From Terrabacter sp. Root181 (GTDB lineage Bacteria; Actinomycetota; Actinomycetes; Actinomycetales; Dermatophilaceae): DNA of 64,000 nt. A model generated the notes under the pieces. That model ran no database searches, was not told where the DNA came from, and saw only the letters and a list, made by a program, of their open reading frames with translations. The position numbers and the translations under genes were made by a program. The stretch covers positions 536,480-600,479 of the forward strand of contig NZ_LMHU01000001.1 of the NCBI RefSeq assembly GCF_001428505.1, in the 5' to 3' direction. Shown here piece after piece: positions 46,110 to 57,484 of the stretch (position 1 is its first letter; each line of letters begins with the position of its first letter).

Positions 46110-46772
46110 ATGCCCGCTGACGGCGCGACGTGCCTCGCGACCCGCTGCTTCTGCGAGCTGGTCCGCGCCGACGGGATCACACAGCCGGCCAACGCGTGGT
46201 CCTCGCTCGCGTTCGTCGTGGCCGGGGCCGCGGCCCTGCTCCTGCGGCCCGCGGCCCGACCCGAACGCGTCCTCGTGCCCCTCCTCGGGGTGGCGCTCGC
46301 CGCCGTCGGCCTCGGCAGCTTCGCCTTCCACGCGACCCTGACGCTGTGGGGCCAGTTCGTCGACGTCTTCCCGATGTACGCCGTCGGCTGCGTCCTGCTC
46401 GCCGGCGCGCTCGTGCGCCTCGGCTGGACCACCCCGCGTCGCGCTGCGGTCGGCGGCGTCGCCCTGCTCGTGGCGCTCGGCGTCCTGCTCTGGCTCTGGC
46501 CCGAGTCGCGGCGGGTCCTCTTCGCAGCCGTCCTCCTGCCCGGCATCGTCCGCGAGCTGGTGCGCACCCGCCGCGTCGGAGGCGACGGGCGCTGGCTGCA
46601 CGTCGGGCTCGGTCTGCTCGTCGCGGCATACGCCCTCTGGGTGCTCGACCAGGCGGGCCTCCTCTGCGACCCGACGAGCTGGCTCCAGGGGCACGCCGCG
46701 TGGCACGTCCTCGGTGCGGTCGCCGGGTGGTGCCTCGCGCGCCACTGGGCGAGCCGTAGGTTGGTGGCATGA
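46110..46772 (+). CDS. Alkaline ceramidase-like membrane hydrolase (CREST superfamily)
   Basis: The 220-residue protein has seven predicted helices. Active-site residues match human ACER3 in identity and spacing: S70 and H74 in GSFAFHATL (ACER3 S77/H81), D85 (D92), and H195/H199 in GHAAWHVL (H217/H221). [15 protein letters not shown] is highly characteristic. A zinc-dependent lipid amidase is therefore likely; whether the substrate is ceramide is unknown, since actinobacteria seldom make sphingolipids. It overlaps the next small gene as ATGA. Confidence 0.88.
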   Translation: MPADGATCLATRCFCELVRADGITQPANAWSSLAFVVAGAAALLLRPAARPERVLVPLLGVALAAVGLGSFAFHATLTLWGQFVDVFPMYAVGCVLLAGALVRLGWTTPRRAAVGGVALLVALGVLLWLWPESRRVLFAAVLLPGIVRELVRTRRVGGDGRWLHVGLGLLVAAYALWVLDQAGLLCDPTSWLQGHAAWHVLGAVAGWCLARHWASRRLVA

Positions 46773-47017
46773 CCGAGTCGCAGGACACCGGAGCGCGTTC
46801 GCGCCTCGTCATCAACCTCGTCGGGGTGGTCGGCATCCTCTTCGGAGTGCTGCCGATCGTGCGATACCTGCTCGACCTCTCGTACTTCGAGCTCACCACC
46901 GCGCCCTACGGCTGGCTGGAGCTCGAGGGCGCGATGCGGTTCCTGCCGCCCGCCATGGTGCTCGTCGGGTGCATCGTCCTGGCCTACGTCCTCGAGCAGC
47001 GCCTCTCCCGCGACTGA
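46769..47017 (+). CDS. Small two-helix membrane protein coupled to the ceramidase homologue
   Basis: The 82-residue protein has two hydrophobic helices (INLVGVVGILFGVLPIVRYL and PPAMVLVGCIVLAYVLE) separated by an acidic extracytoplasmic loop. Its ATG overlaps the ceramidase-like stop. No family was recognised. Co-translation suggests an accessory or partner role. Confidence 0.6.
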   Translation: MTESQDTGARSRLVINLVGVVGILFGVLPIVRYLLDLSYFELTTAPYGWLELEGAMRFLPPAMVLVGCIVLAYVLEQRLSRD

Positions 47018-47081
47018 GCCCCGGCGCCACGGCTGGACGGTCGGTGACCGTTCAACGACCGGCGCGTGATGTGATGTGGTC

Positions 47082-49906
<2,825 letters not shown>

Positions 49907-49910
<4 letters not shown>

Positions 49911-50809
49911 GCGACAACCCCGGAGACGCGCTGCTCGACGCCATCGAGCCTGCGTCGTCCGCCGCGAGCGGCGAGATCCACCAGGTGCGCGGCCCGCTGT
50001 CGTGGCGGTCCGAGCTGCGCCGGCAGTGGGGGCGCAGGCGGACGCTCTGGGCTTTCGGCCTGCTCCTCGCGCTGCCCCTCGTCCTCGTCGGGTCGTTCGC
50101 CTTCGGCGAGCGGTCGAGCAACAGCCGCGGGGGTGCGTCCACGCGGATCTTCGACCTCGCCCAGAGCGGTGCGGCGAACTTCAGCCTCGTGCTCGTCTTC
50201 CTCGCCTCCGAGCTGCTGCTCGTGCTGCTCGCCGCCCTCTTCTGCGGCGACGCCGTGCCGTCCGAGGCGTCGTGGTCATCGCTGCGCTACCTGCTCATCG
50301 CACCGGTGCAGCGTGCGCGTCTGCTGACGAGCAAGCTTGCGATCGGCATCGCCTCGACGCTGCTCGCGACGGTCCTGCTGCCGGCGTGGGGCCTGCTCGT
50401 CGGCGGTGTCGCCTACGGCTGGGACCCCCTGACCAACCCCCTCGGCGAGAACCTCACGTGGGGCCAGTTCCTGCCCCGGCTCGCGCTCGCGATGGCCTAC
50501 ATCTTCGTGACCCTGCTGCCGATCGCGGCCATCGCCTTCTGGCTCGGGACGCGCTCCGACGCCCCGCTCGCGGCGGTCGGCGGCGCCGTGCTCGTCAGCA
50601 TCCTGCTCAACATCCTCGACCAGCTCGACGCGCTCGACCCCTACCGCAACGCCTTCCCGGGCCACTACTCGCGGGCCTGGCAGGACGCCCTCGCCGTGTC
50701 ACCGGACTACACCGACATGGTGCACGGCGCCCTCTGGGCGCTCGTGTGGGCGGTCGCCTTCACGATGCTCGCCTACCGCCGCTTCCGCCGCAGCGACATC
50801 CTCAGCTGA
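49907..50809 (+). CDS. ABC-2 type permease partner of the hydrolase-ATPase fusion
   Basis: The 300-residue protein has a soluble 40-residue N-terminus, then six helices, with FCGDAVPSEASWSSLRYLL in the position of the ABC-2 coupling region. It overlaps the fusion gene by four bases, so the two are translated together. Together they form one exporter whose ATPase subunit carries an extracellular hydrolase. The transported compound may be a peptide or lipid substrate of that hydrolase. It ends two bases from the convergent LLM gene. Confidence 0.88.
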
Positions 50810-50811
50810 GC

Positions 50812-51684
50812 TCAGAGTCGCGCGGCCTCGGGGATGATGCGCTCGCCGATGAGCTCGAGCACGTCGGTCTTCGAGCCGTCACCGACGCCCAGCTGCACGT
50901 GCGTCACGCCGAGCCCGGCGAGGTCGCGCAGGTGCTCGAGGGTGGCGTCGACGTTCTCGCCGTTCGGGCCCGGGTCGACGGGCCCCATGACGGTCTTCTC
51001 GATCTCGTCGTAGTCGCGGCCGAGCGCGTCGCAGTGCCCGCGCAGCACCTCGAGCTTGTGGGCGAGGTCGGGGCTGTCGAAGAGGTTGCAGGCCTGGGCG
51101 TACTGCGCGACCATCCGCAGCGTCTTCTTCTCGCCGCCGCCACCGATGAGGATCGGCGGGTGCGGGCGCTGCACCGACTGCGGCGAGTTGAGGGTGCTGC
51201 CGAGCCGGTAGTGCCTGCCGGCATACGGCTCGACACTGTCGCCCCACATCTGGAGGCAGATCTGCAGCGTCTCCTCGAGGCGCTCGAACCGCTCGGCCGT
51301 GGCGGGGAAGGGCAGGCCGAGACCGATGCACTCATCCTCGTTCCAGGCGGCGCCGATGCCGAGCATGGCGCGGCCCTTCGACAGCACGTCGAGGGTCGTG
51401 ACCTCCTTGGCGAGCAGGCCCGGCTCGCGGTAGACGGCGGCCGTGACCCACGCGAGCAGCTGGACCTTCTCGGTGACCGCGGCGAGGAAGCCGAGGGCCG
51501 TGTAGGCCTCGAGCATCTCGTGCTCCTTCGGCCCGAGCATGCCGATCTGCCAGACGTGGTCCATGACCGAGAGCTTCGTGAAGCCGACGTCCTCCGCCGT
51601 GCGCGCCGTGCGCACGAGGTCGTCGACGAAGGTGGAGGAGCCGCCGCTCCACGTGAAGTTGGCGAGGTGCAGTCCGAGATGCAT
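50812..51684 (-). CDS. LLM-class, probably F420-dependent oxidoreductase
   Basis: The 290-residue TIM-barrel protein has the luciferase-like pattern: GLHLANFTWSGG at the start, VMDHVWQIG, LLAWVTAAVYREPGLLAKEV, GRAMLGIGAAWNEDE, and HPPILIGGGGEKKTLRMVAQ. The last matches F420-binding members of actinobacteria. It should transfer hydride between F420 and an unknown organic substrate. Cofactor choice is inferred from family and host. Confidence 0.9.
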   Translation of the reverse strand: MHLGLHLANFTWSGGSSTFVDDLVRTARTAEDVGFTKLSVMDHVWQIGMLGPKEHEMLEAYTALGFLAAVTEKVQLLAWVTAAVYREPGLLAKEVTTLDVLSKGRAMLGIGAAWNEDECIGLGLPFPATAERFERLEETLQICLQMWGDSVEPYAGRHYRLGSTLNSPQSVQRPHPPILIGGGGEKKTLRMVAQYAQACNLFDSPDLAHKLEVLRGHCDALGRDYDEIEKTVMGPVDPGPNGENVDATLEHLRDLAGLGVTHVQLGVGDGSKTDVLELIGERIIPEAARL

Positions 51685-51723
51685 CCTCCGACACTACGTC
51701 CGCTCACTGGGAGCGGGGGTCCC

Positions 51724-52029
51724 TCAGGAGGCGTCGGGATCCGCCGTCACCTGCGCGCCCGACACGGGCGGCTCGGCCGACCACGGGAAGACGATCCACT
51801 TGTCAGTCTGGCGCCAGACGTAGTCGGGCGTGACGACCGAGCCCGGCTTGCCGAAGAGCACCGCGCTCCGGGCCTCCGCGCCGCGCTCCTGGAGCAGCAG
51901 CCCGCCACCCAGGATGAGGCCGCCGCGGGCGACGGCGACGTGCACCTCGGGGCGGAAGCTCGAGTCGGCCACGAGGGTCGCGAGCTCACGGACCGCGACG
52001 CCGAAGCGTTCCCACGTCAGCACCTCCAC
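51724..52029 (-). pseudogene. Phosphoribosyltransferase-like protein with an internal deletion
   Basis: The 101-residue frame matches both ends of an actinobacterial phosphoribosyltransferase of about 155 residues. The N-terminal part is EVLTWERFGVAVRELA ... VHVAVARGGL and the C-terminal part is VVTPDYVWRQTDKWIVFPWS. The centre, where the PRPP-binding DDVADTG loop should be, is missing, and LILGGGLLLQERGAEARSAV runs straight into the C-terminal strand. About 55 residues are lost in frame. Without the PRPP loop it should not be catalytic. Start GTG 52029 or 52023. It is divergent from the aminotransferase gene. Confidence 0.65.
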
Positions 52030-52080
52030 CTCACGTGAACGTCGTGTCTCGGGTGTCGAGGGTTCGGGCAGACTGGCCGC

Positions 52081-53301
52081 ATGGCCCTCGACCCGACCCG
52101 CGCGCCCCGCCCGCTCCAGCCGTCCCGGCGCTCGCAGGTGCCGCCCTTCGAGGTCATGGACGTCCTCGACCGGGTGGCCGTGCTGCGGTCCGAGGGCCGC
52201 GACGTCGTGTCCCTCTGCGCCGGTGAGCCGTCCGGGGGTGCGCCGAGCCTCGTCTCGGAGGCCGCGGCGCGGATCCACGGCTCGGGCCGGGCCCTGACCT
52301 ACACGTCCGCCCTCGGCATCCGTGAGCTGCGCTCCGAGATCGCGGCGCACTACGGCCGCTGGTACGACCTCGACGTCGACCCCGCGCGGGTCGCGATCAC
52401 GACCGGCTCGTCCGGGGGCTTCGTCCTCGCCTTCCTCGCCGCCTTCGAGGCGGGGGACCGCGTGGCTCTCGCCCGCCCGGGCTACCCCGCCTACCGCAAC
52501 ATCCTCACCTCGCTCGGCTGCGAGGTCGCCCTGATCGACTGCGGCCCCGAGACCCGTTACCAGCCGACGCCGGAGCTGCTCGACGCCGCGCAGGCCGACG
52601 GCCCGCTCGCCGGGCTCATCGTCGCCTCGCCGGCCAACCCCACCGGCACGATGGTCGACCGGGCCGAGCTCGCCGCGATCACCGGGTGGTGCGCCGAGCG
52701 TGGGGTGCGCCTCGTCAGCGACGAGATCTACCACGGGGTCACCTATCCCGAGCCGGATGCAGCCGACCCGCCTGGCGTCTGTGCGTGGGAGTCCGACGAC
52801 ACCTCCATCGTCATCTCCTCCTTCAGCAAGTACTGGGGCATGACCGGCTGGCGCCTGGGCTGGATGCTGCTGCCCGCCGACCTCGCGCGCCCCGTCGACG
52901 CGCTCGCGGGCAACGTCGCGCTGTGTCCTCCGGCGCCGGCGCAGTATGCCGCCGTGTCGGCTTTCGCGGAGGAGTCCTACCGCGAGTGCGACGAAGCGGT
53001 CGCCGAGTTCGCGCGAACCCGGAAGCTCTTGCTGGACAACGCGTCCCGACTGGGCTGGGGTGAGTCCGCCCCGCCCGACGGCGCGTTCTACTACTGGGCC
53101 GACCTCGGACCACAGCTGGCCCGCTGGGGCGGCTCGGCGGCATACGCCACGGCCCTGCTCGAGGAGGTCGGCGTCGCGATCACGCCCGGCGGCGACTTCG
53201 ACGACCGCGCCGGGGGGCACTCCGCGCGGCTCAGCTTCGCCGCAGGAGTGACCGCGGTCGGCGAGGCGATCGAGCGGATCGAGGCCTTCAACAGCCGCTG
53301 A
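52081..53301 (+). CDS. Class I/II pyridoxal-phosphate aminotransferase
   Basis: The 406-residue protein carries fold-type I aminotransferase features: LCAGEPSGGAP, TYTSALGIRELR, NPTG (186-189), the cofactor Asp214 in SDEIYHG and Lys250 in SSFSKYWGMTGWRLGW, which forms the internal aldimine. The aspartate/aromatic subgroup is likely; the amino-acid partner is unknown. Its 3' end (IERIEAFNSR-stop) has a partial second copy about 560 bases downstream. A strong hairpin follows the stop. Confidence 0.92.
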   Translation: MALDPTRAPRPLQPSRRSQVPPFEVMDVLDRVAVLRSEGRDVVSLCAGEPSGGAPSLVSEAAARIHGSGRALTYTSALGIRELRSEIAAHYGRWYDLDVDPARVAITTGSSGGFVLAFLAAFEAGDRVALARPGYPAYRNILTSLGCEVALIDCGPETRYQPTPELLDAAQADGPLAGLIVASPANPTGTMVDRAELAAITGWCAERGVRLVSDEIYHGVTYPEPDAADPPGVCAWESDDTSIVISSFSKYWGMTGWRLGWMLLPADLARPVDALAGNVALCPPAPAQYAAVSAFAEESYRECDEAVAEFARTRKLLLDNASRLGWGESAPPDGAFYYWADLGPQLARWGGSAAYATALLEEVGVAITPGGDFDDRAGGHSARLSFAAGVTAVGEAIERIEAFNSR

Positions 53302-53323
53302 CCCGAGTGCGCCTCCGGCCGCG

Positions 53324-53353
53324 TCGAAGCCCCCAACCTCTTGGGGGCTTCGA
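53324..53353. terminator. Bidirectional terminator between aminotransferase and small membrane gene
   Basis: TCGAAGCCCCCAA (53324-53336) and its perfect complement TTGGGGGCTTCGA (53341-53353) enclose the loop CCTC. The symmetric stem lies between two convergent genes and should work in both directions. Confidence 0.88.
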
Positions 53354-53376
53354 TCAGCCTCACCCCTTCCGGGTCG

Positions 53377-53724
53377 TCAGAGGATGAGCACCACCGCAGC
53401 GATAACCGCTCCGGCCAGGCTCAGCGTGCTGAGCACGAAGCTCATCACGGCGCCTGCGGTCCAGTAGCCGGACCGGTCGCGGACACTCGCACCCAGCAGG
53501 CCGAAGCCTGCCGTGAGCAGCACTCCACCGGCGATCCAGCTGCCGAGGTACCAGGCTTCGCTCAGGCCTGCCAAGATCCAGCCTGCCGGCACGAAGTATG
53601 CGTACGCACCGAAGGCTGCCACCAGAAGACCGATGGTGATGAGCGTGTAGTCCAACGTGCGGTTGCGGAACAACCGCGGAAGACGTTCGGTCCCCACACG
53701 TTCCTTCTCAAGGAGCTGTGTCAT
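53377..53724 (-). CDS. Small membrane protein, possibly recently inserted
   Basis: The 115-residue protein starts at ATG 53724 behind GGAGGTGAGGAC. A basic N-terminal region (LPRLFRNRTLDY) is followed by three or four helices. I do not recognise the family. The gene is less G/C-biased than its neighbours (about 62% by eye) and lies between the aminotransferase end and a degraded copy of that end, which suggests it arrived as an insert. Confidence 0.7.
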   Translation of the reverse strand: MTQLLEKERVGTERLPRLFRNRTLDYTLITIGLLVAAFGAYAYFVPAGWILAGLSEAWYLGSWIAGGVLLTAGFGLLGASVRDRSGYWTAGAVMSFVLSTLSLAGAVIAAVVLIL

Positions 53725-53816
53725 TGTCCTCACCTCCTCTCCAAGCCTCACCTCCAGCGTCTCTCGCCTGCCGGGTGGACGTAAGAGGCCTTCGTCCTGT
53801 CTTTCCCATCCGGCCT

Positions 53817-53863
53817 GTTCGGCGACGCCGATCGAGCGGATCGAGGACTTCAACGTGCGCTGA
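53817..53863 (+). repeat. Displaced partial copy of the aminotransferase 3' end
   Basis: This stretch encodes PIERIEDFNVR-stop and aligns with the true end of the aminotransferase gene (GEAIERIEAFNSR-stop, ending at 53301), sharing the block gatcgagcggatcgagg plus cttcaac and gctga with few differences. One extra base shifts the upstream frame. It has no start of its own. The two copies bracket a terminator and the small membrane gene. Confidence 0.7.
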
Positions 53864-53880
53864 GCGGCTAGCGTCGGTGC

Positions 53881-54642
53881 ATGGGGTGGTTCACCGACGC
53901 AGTGGCGTGGGTCCGCTCGCGGACCGGCGGTGCTCCGCGACCCGAGCCGCCGGCCCCCGACCAGCTGACGTCGGTGGAGGTGCTCGTCGGGCGGATGCAC
54001 GAGATCGACCGCGCGCTGCCGTCGGGCGACGGCGTCGCGGCCTTCAACCGGATGTACCTCCGGGTCACCGAGCTCGTGCGGGACCGGCTCGTCGAGGGCT
54101 GGTTCGGCAACCCGGCCTTCGTGACGCGGCTCGACCTCGTCTTCGCCGGTCTCTACCTCGAGGCCGTCGGCGCGGGGACTCCCGACCCGTCGTGGGCGCC
54201 GCTCTTCAGCGCCCGGCTCGAGCCCGGCCGGGTCCCGATCCAGTTCGCGCTCGCCGGGATGAACGCCCACATCAACCACGACCTGCCGCTGGCCGTCGTC
54301 ACGACGTGCCGCCAGCTCGGCCTGACGCCCGACAGCCCCGGGGTCGAGGCCGACTACCACCGCGTCAACGACCTGCTCGCCGCCGTCCAGGAGGACGTGC
54401 GGCGCTCCTTCCTCGACGGCATCGCCCTCGCCGTCGACGAGCAGTACGCCGGCCCGGTCGCGAACCTCGTCAGCGGCTGGAGCATCTCGCGCGCCCGCGA
54501 CGCCGCGTGGACGAACGCCCGCGTGCTGTGGTCCCTCGAGGGCGTCGAGCCGTTGCGCACCGACTTCCTCGGGACGCTGTCGCGCACCGTGGGGATGGCG
54601 GGGCGCTACCTGCTGACGCCCGTCGCCGACCTCGCGCCCTGA
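53881..54642 (+). CDS. DUF5995 family protein
   Basis: The 253-residue soluble protein has VEVLVGRMHEIDRALPSGDG, FNRMYLRVTELVRD, and the family hallmark ALAGMNAHINHDLPLAVV with conserved Asn and His. These polar residues in helices may bind metal or ligand. The function is unknown. It is convergent with the MFS gene (three-base gap). Confidence 0.75.
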   Translation: MGWFTDAVAWVRSRTGGAPRPEPPAPDQLTSVEVLVGRMHEIDRALPSGDGVAAFNRMYLRVTELVRDRLVEGWFGNPAFVTRLDLVFAGLYLEAVGAGTPDPSWAPLFSARLEPGRVPIQFALAGMNAHINHDLPLAVVTTCRQLGLTPDSPGVEADYHRVNDLLAAVQEDVRRSFLDGIALAVDEQYAGPVANLVSGWSISRARDAAWTNARVLWSLEGVEPLRTDFLGTLSRTVGMAGRYLLTPVADLAP

Positions 54643-54645
54643 CGA

Positions 54646-55944
54646 TCAGGCGGCGACCGGCGCGGCGACCGGCGCGGAGGCGGGCTCGAGCGGCCGCTCG
54701 GCGACGGCTCGGCCCGCCGCCTCCCGACGCTCCTCGACGCGGCGGTCACGGAGCGCGGCCCGCAGTCGCCAGGCGCCGTAGACGGCGGCGAGGCTGATGA
54801 CGAGGTGCAGTCCGAGGAAGCCGTTCGCGAGGCCCATGCCGAGCAGGGCGCCGGCGACGAGGGGCCCGACGGCCGAGAAGGTCGTCTGGATCGCCGTGAA
54901 GGTGCCGAGCGTCGTGCCGACGAGCCCGCGGGGAGCGAGGCTCGCGGTGAGCGGGTTGAGCACCGGGGCGTACATCGTCTCGCCGACGGCGAAGATGCCG
55001 AACGTCGTGACGAAGAGCGCCGAGGCGACCTCCGGCGTCAGCTGCGCGACGGACAGGACGACCCACGACAGCGTCCAGACGGCGCCCACGACCATGAGCA
55101 GGCTGGCCGCGTTGCGTCGCGCCGTGACGCGGACGACGACGACCTGCAGTGCGACGATGACGACGCAGTTGACGGCGGCGGCGAGGCCGATGGTGGACTC
55201 GTCGACGTCGAGCACGGTCAGGGCGTACGCCGGCAGCCCGGACTCGAACTGGGCGTAGAACCCGAGAGCCAGGGCCACCGCGACGACCGCGGTCCAGCGC
55301 AGCGCGGGCACGGCGAAGATCCGACGCAGGGCCTCCATCGTGCCGAGGCGGGTCTCGGCCTCGCCGGCGGCGAGGTCAGGGGCCACCTCGCTCGGCGCGC
55401 CGATGCCGGCGACGTGGATGAGCACGGCGGAGATCGCGAAGCCGGCGCCCGCCGCGACGAACGCGAACGTCATGCCGTCGGTGCGCGAGAGGTCGACGAA
55501 CTGGCCGGCGACGAAGGCTCCGACGGCCATGCCGATGGCCTCGGCCGTGAACTTGTAGGCGAAGACCTTGCGTCGGTCGTCGCTCCCGGCCCAGCGCAGC
55601 ACGAGGACCGAGGCGGCGGGGCCGGCGGCGGTCAGGCCGAAGCCGAAGACGAACATCCCGACGAGGAAGGCCGGGGCCGACCCGGCCCACACGAGGCTGC
55701 CGACGCCGACGGCGGCGAGCAGCTTGGCCACGACGGCGACGGTGACCGGGTTGAAGCGGTCGCTGAGCCGCCCGGCGAAGGGCGCGGCGACGAGCGCGCC
55801 GACCGAGAAGAGCGTGCTGGCCAGAGCGGCGGCGAGCGCGCCCCATCCGCGAGTGTTGGCCGCATACGCGTACTGGTAGGGCAGCACGGTGCCCCATCCG
55901 AGCATGCCGATGGACGACGCGAGGATGAGCAGCTTGGTGCGCAT
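54646..55944 (-). CDS. MFS transporter
   Basis: The 432-residue protein has 12 predicted helices. It carries the MFS loop FAGRLSDRFNPVTVAVVAKL between helices 2 and 3 and an Arg-rich loop in the middle. An Ala/Pro-rich cytoplasmic tail ends at 54646. It starts at ATG 55944, with GTG 55953 as an alternative. It is divergent from a MarR-type regulator gene, with palindromic sites in the 133-base space, so it is probably an inducible efflux pump. Confidence 0.88.
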   Translation of the reverse strand: MRTKLLILASSIGMLGWGTVLPYQYAYAANTRGWGALAAALASTLFSVGALVAAPFAGRLSDRFNPVTVAVVAKLLAAVGVGSLVWAGSAPAFLVGMFVFGFGLTAAGPAASVLVLRWAGSDDRRKVFAYKFTAEAIGMAVGAFVAGQFVDLSRTDGMTFAFVAAGAGFAISAVLIHVAGIGAPSEVAPDLAAGEAETRLGTMEALRRIFAVPALRWTAVVAVALALGFYAQFESGLPAYALTVLDVDESTIGLAAAVNCVVIVALQVVVVRVTARRNAASLLMVVGAVWTLSWVVLSVAQLTPEVASALFVTTFGIFAVGETMYAPVLNPLTASLAPRGLVGTTLGTFTAIQTTFSAVGPLVAGALLGMGLANGFLGLHLVISLAAVYGAWRLRAALRDRRVEERREAAGRAVAERPLEPASAPVAAPVAA

Positions 55945-56002
55945 GGGTTTCACACCCTTTCGTGGATGGGGAGGCGGACTCCGGGAGTCAACGCAGCTTC
56001 GG

Positions 56003-56037
56003 TATCGAATATTTCGTCATCGAAGTTCGATTTCGAA
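56003..56037. promoter_or_regulatory. Tandem palindromic MarR-type operators between MFS and MarR genes
   Basis: ATCGAAGTTCGAT (56019-56031) is a perfect palindrome about a central G. Related half-sites ATCGAA at 56004 and TTTCGAAA at 56031-56037 flank it, giving a repeated TCGAA/TTCGA array in a local A/T-rich island. It lies in the middle of the divergent intergenic region, so the adjacent MarR protein is the probable ligand. Confidence 0.68.
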
Positions 56038-56077
56038 AGACTAGCACCAGCCCCCACGGGTGCGACAATGCCTTTCC

Positions 56078-56590
56078 ATGGCAGCGAAGCGACGACAGAC
56101 CGCCCAGCAGGAGCACGCGGCCGACGTCTCCATCTATGTCGCCGCCGGTGGTGAGGAGTCGGTCCAGCGCGTCATCACCGCCGTGTACGCCGTGACGAAG
56201 AAGCTCGACCAGTGGTACGTCCGGCAGTTCGCCGACCTCGACCTGACCCAGGGGGAGTGGTCCGTGCTCGCCTCTCTGGCCCGCGCGGGCGACACGTGCC
56301 TCACCCCGAGCCAGCTCGCCGACCTGTCCAACGTCGCGCCCTCGTCGATGACCCACCGCCTCGACAAGATGGGAGGGCGCGGGCTGCTCCAGCGGCGGCC
56401 CGACGAGTCCAACCGCACCCGCACGCTCGTCTCGCTGACGAAGGACGGGTGGGCTCTCTTCAGCGCGGCCGTCCGCGAGTCCAACGTCGTCGAGAGCGAC
56501 ACGCTGCGCGACCTGTCCGACGCCGAGCGTCACGAGCTCGCGCGGCTCCTCGAGATCGTCATCGCCGGCCTCGACGACATCGACGCCTGA
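56078..56590 (+). CDS. MarR-family transcriptional regulator
   Basis: The 170-residue protein has the MarR core: LDLTQGEWSVLASLARAG, CLTPSQLADLSNVAPSSMTH as the recognition helix region, and the wing RRPDESNRTRTLVSLTKDGW. A palindrome lies 47 bases upstream, so it probably represses both itself and the divergent MFS gene. The ligand is unknown. Confidence 0.9.
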   Translation: MAAKRRQTAQQEHAADVSIYVAAGGEESVQRVITAVYAVTKKLDQWYVRQFADLDLTQGEWSVLASLARAGDTCLTPSQLADLSNVAPSSMTHRLDKMGGRGLLQRRPDESNRTRTLVSLTKDGWALFSAAVRESNVVESDTLRDLSDAERHELARLLEIVIAGLDDIDA

Positions 56591-56622
56591 CCGACGAGTG
56601 GCTTCAGGCGTAGCGTCGCCGC

Positions 56623-57462
56623 ATGAACCAGAACGGGCAGCCAGTCGCCCTCGTCACCGGAACCTCCTCGGGCATGGGCCTGCACACCGCGGTCGAGCTG
56701 GCCCGTCGCGGCCTCGTCGTCGTCGCGACGATGCGTGACACCTCCCGGGCGGCCGCCCTCACCGACGCCGCGGCCGAGGCGGGGGTCGAGCTCGACGTGC
56801 GCGCCCTCGACGTCACCGACCACGACGCCGCGCGGACCTGCGTCGAGGGGGTGCTCGCCGACCACGGTCACATCGACGTGCTCGTCAACAACGCCGGCCG
56901 GGGCGCCGTCGCCACGGCCGAGCAGCTGAGCCTCGACGAGATCCGCGCCCAGCTCGAGGTCAACTACCTCGGCCCCGTGGCCCTGACCAAGCTCGTCCTG
57001 CCGCCCATGCGCGCGGCGGGCCGGGGCACCGTGCTCACCGTGACGAGCGTCGGCGGGGCCGTGGGGCAGCCCTTCGCCGACGCCTACTGCGGTGCGAAGT
57101 TCGCCGTCGAGGGCTTCATGCAGTCGCTCGCGGTGGTCATGCTCGCCCACGGCGTGCACGTGTCGGTCATCGAGCCGGCCGCCGTCGCGAGCGACTTCGT
57201 CGGCAACCTCGCCCGTCCCGAGGGCGATCCCACCGACCCGTATGCCGCCCAGCTCGACGCCTATCGCGCGCGCTCCGCCGGGGCCTTCGCCAACGCGCAG
57301 TCCTCACAGGACGCCGCCGTGGCGATCGCCGACGCCGCGACGTCGACGGAGCACCGCTTCCGCTGGCAGACGTCCGAGGGTGCGACCGCCTTCGTCGGGA
57401 TGTCGCTCGCCGACATCGACGGCAGCCGCGTGCTCGGCGTGACCCGGTCCTGGATCGAGTGA
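56623..57462 (+). CDS. Short-chain dehydrogenase/reductase
   Basis: The 279-residue protein has the classical SDR pattern: the cofactor loop VTGTSSGMG near the start, DVTD, NNAG, and the catalytic Ser-Tyr-x3-Lys as TSVGGAVGQPFADAYCGAKF. The cofactor should be NAD(P). It is transcribed with the same polarity as the MarR and BluB-CobT genes, with gaps of 32 and 22 bases. The substrate is unknown. Confidence 0.92.
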   Translation: MNQNGQPVALVTGTSSGMGLHTAVELARRGLVVVATMRDTSRAAALTDAAAEAGVELDVRALDVTDHDAARTCVEGVLADHGHIDVLVNNAGRGAVATAEQLSLDEIRAQLEVNYLGPVALTKLVLPPMRAAGRGTVLTVTSVGGAVGQPFADAYCGAKFAVEGFMQSLAVVMLAHGVHVSVIEPAAVASDFVGNLARPEGDPTDPYAAQLDAYRARSAGAFANAQSSQDAAVAIADAATSTEHRFRWQTSEGATAFVGMSLADIDGSRVLGVTRSWIE

Positions 57463-57484
57463 GTCCCTCGTTAGAGTCGCCACC

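Noticed and set aside
57463-57484. Possible cobalamin riboswitch before the BluB-CobT gene
   Set aside because: Only 22 bases separate it from the SDR stop, too short for the riboswitch.
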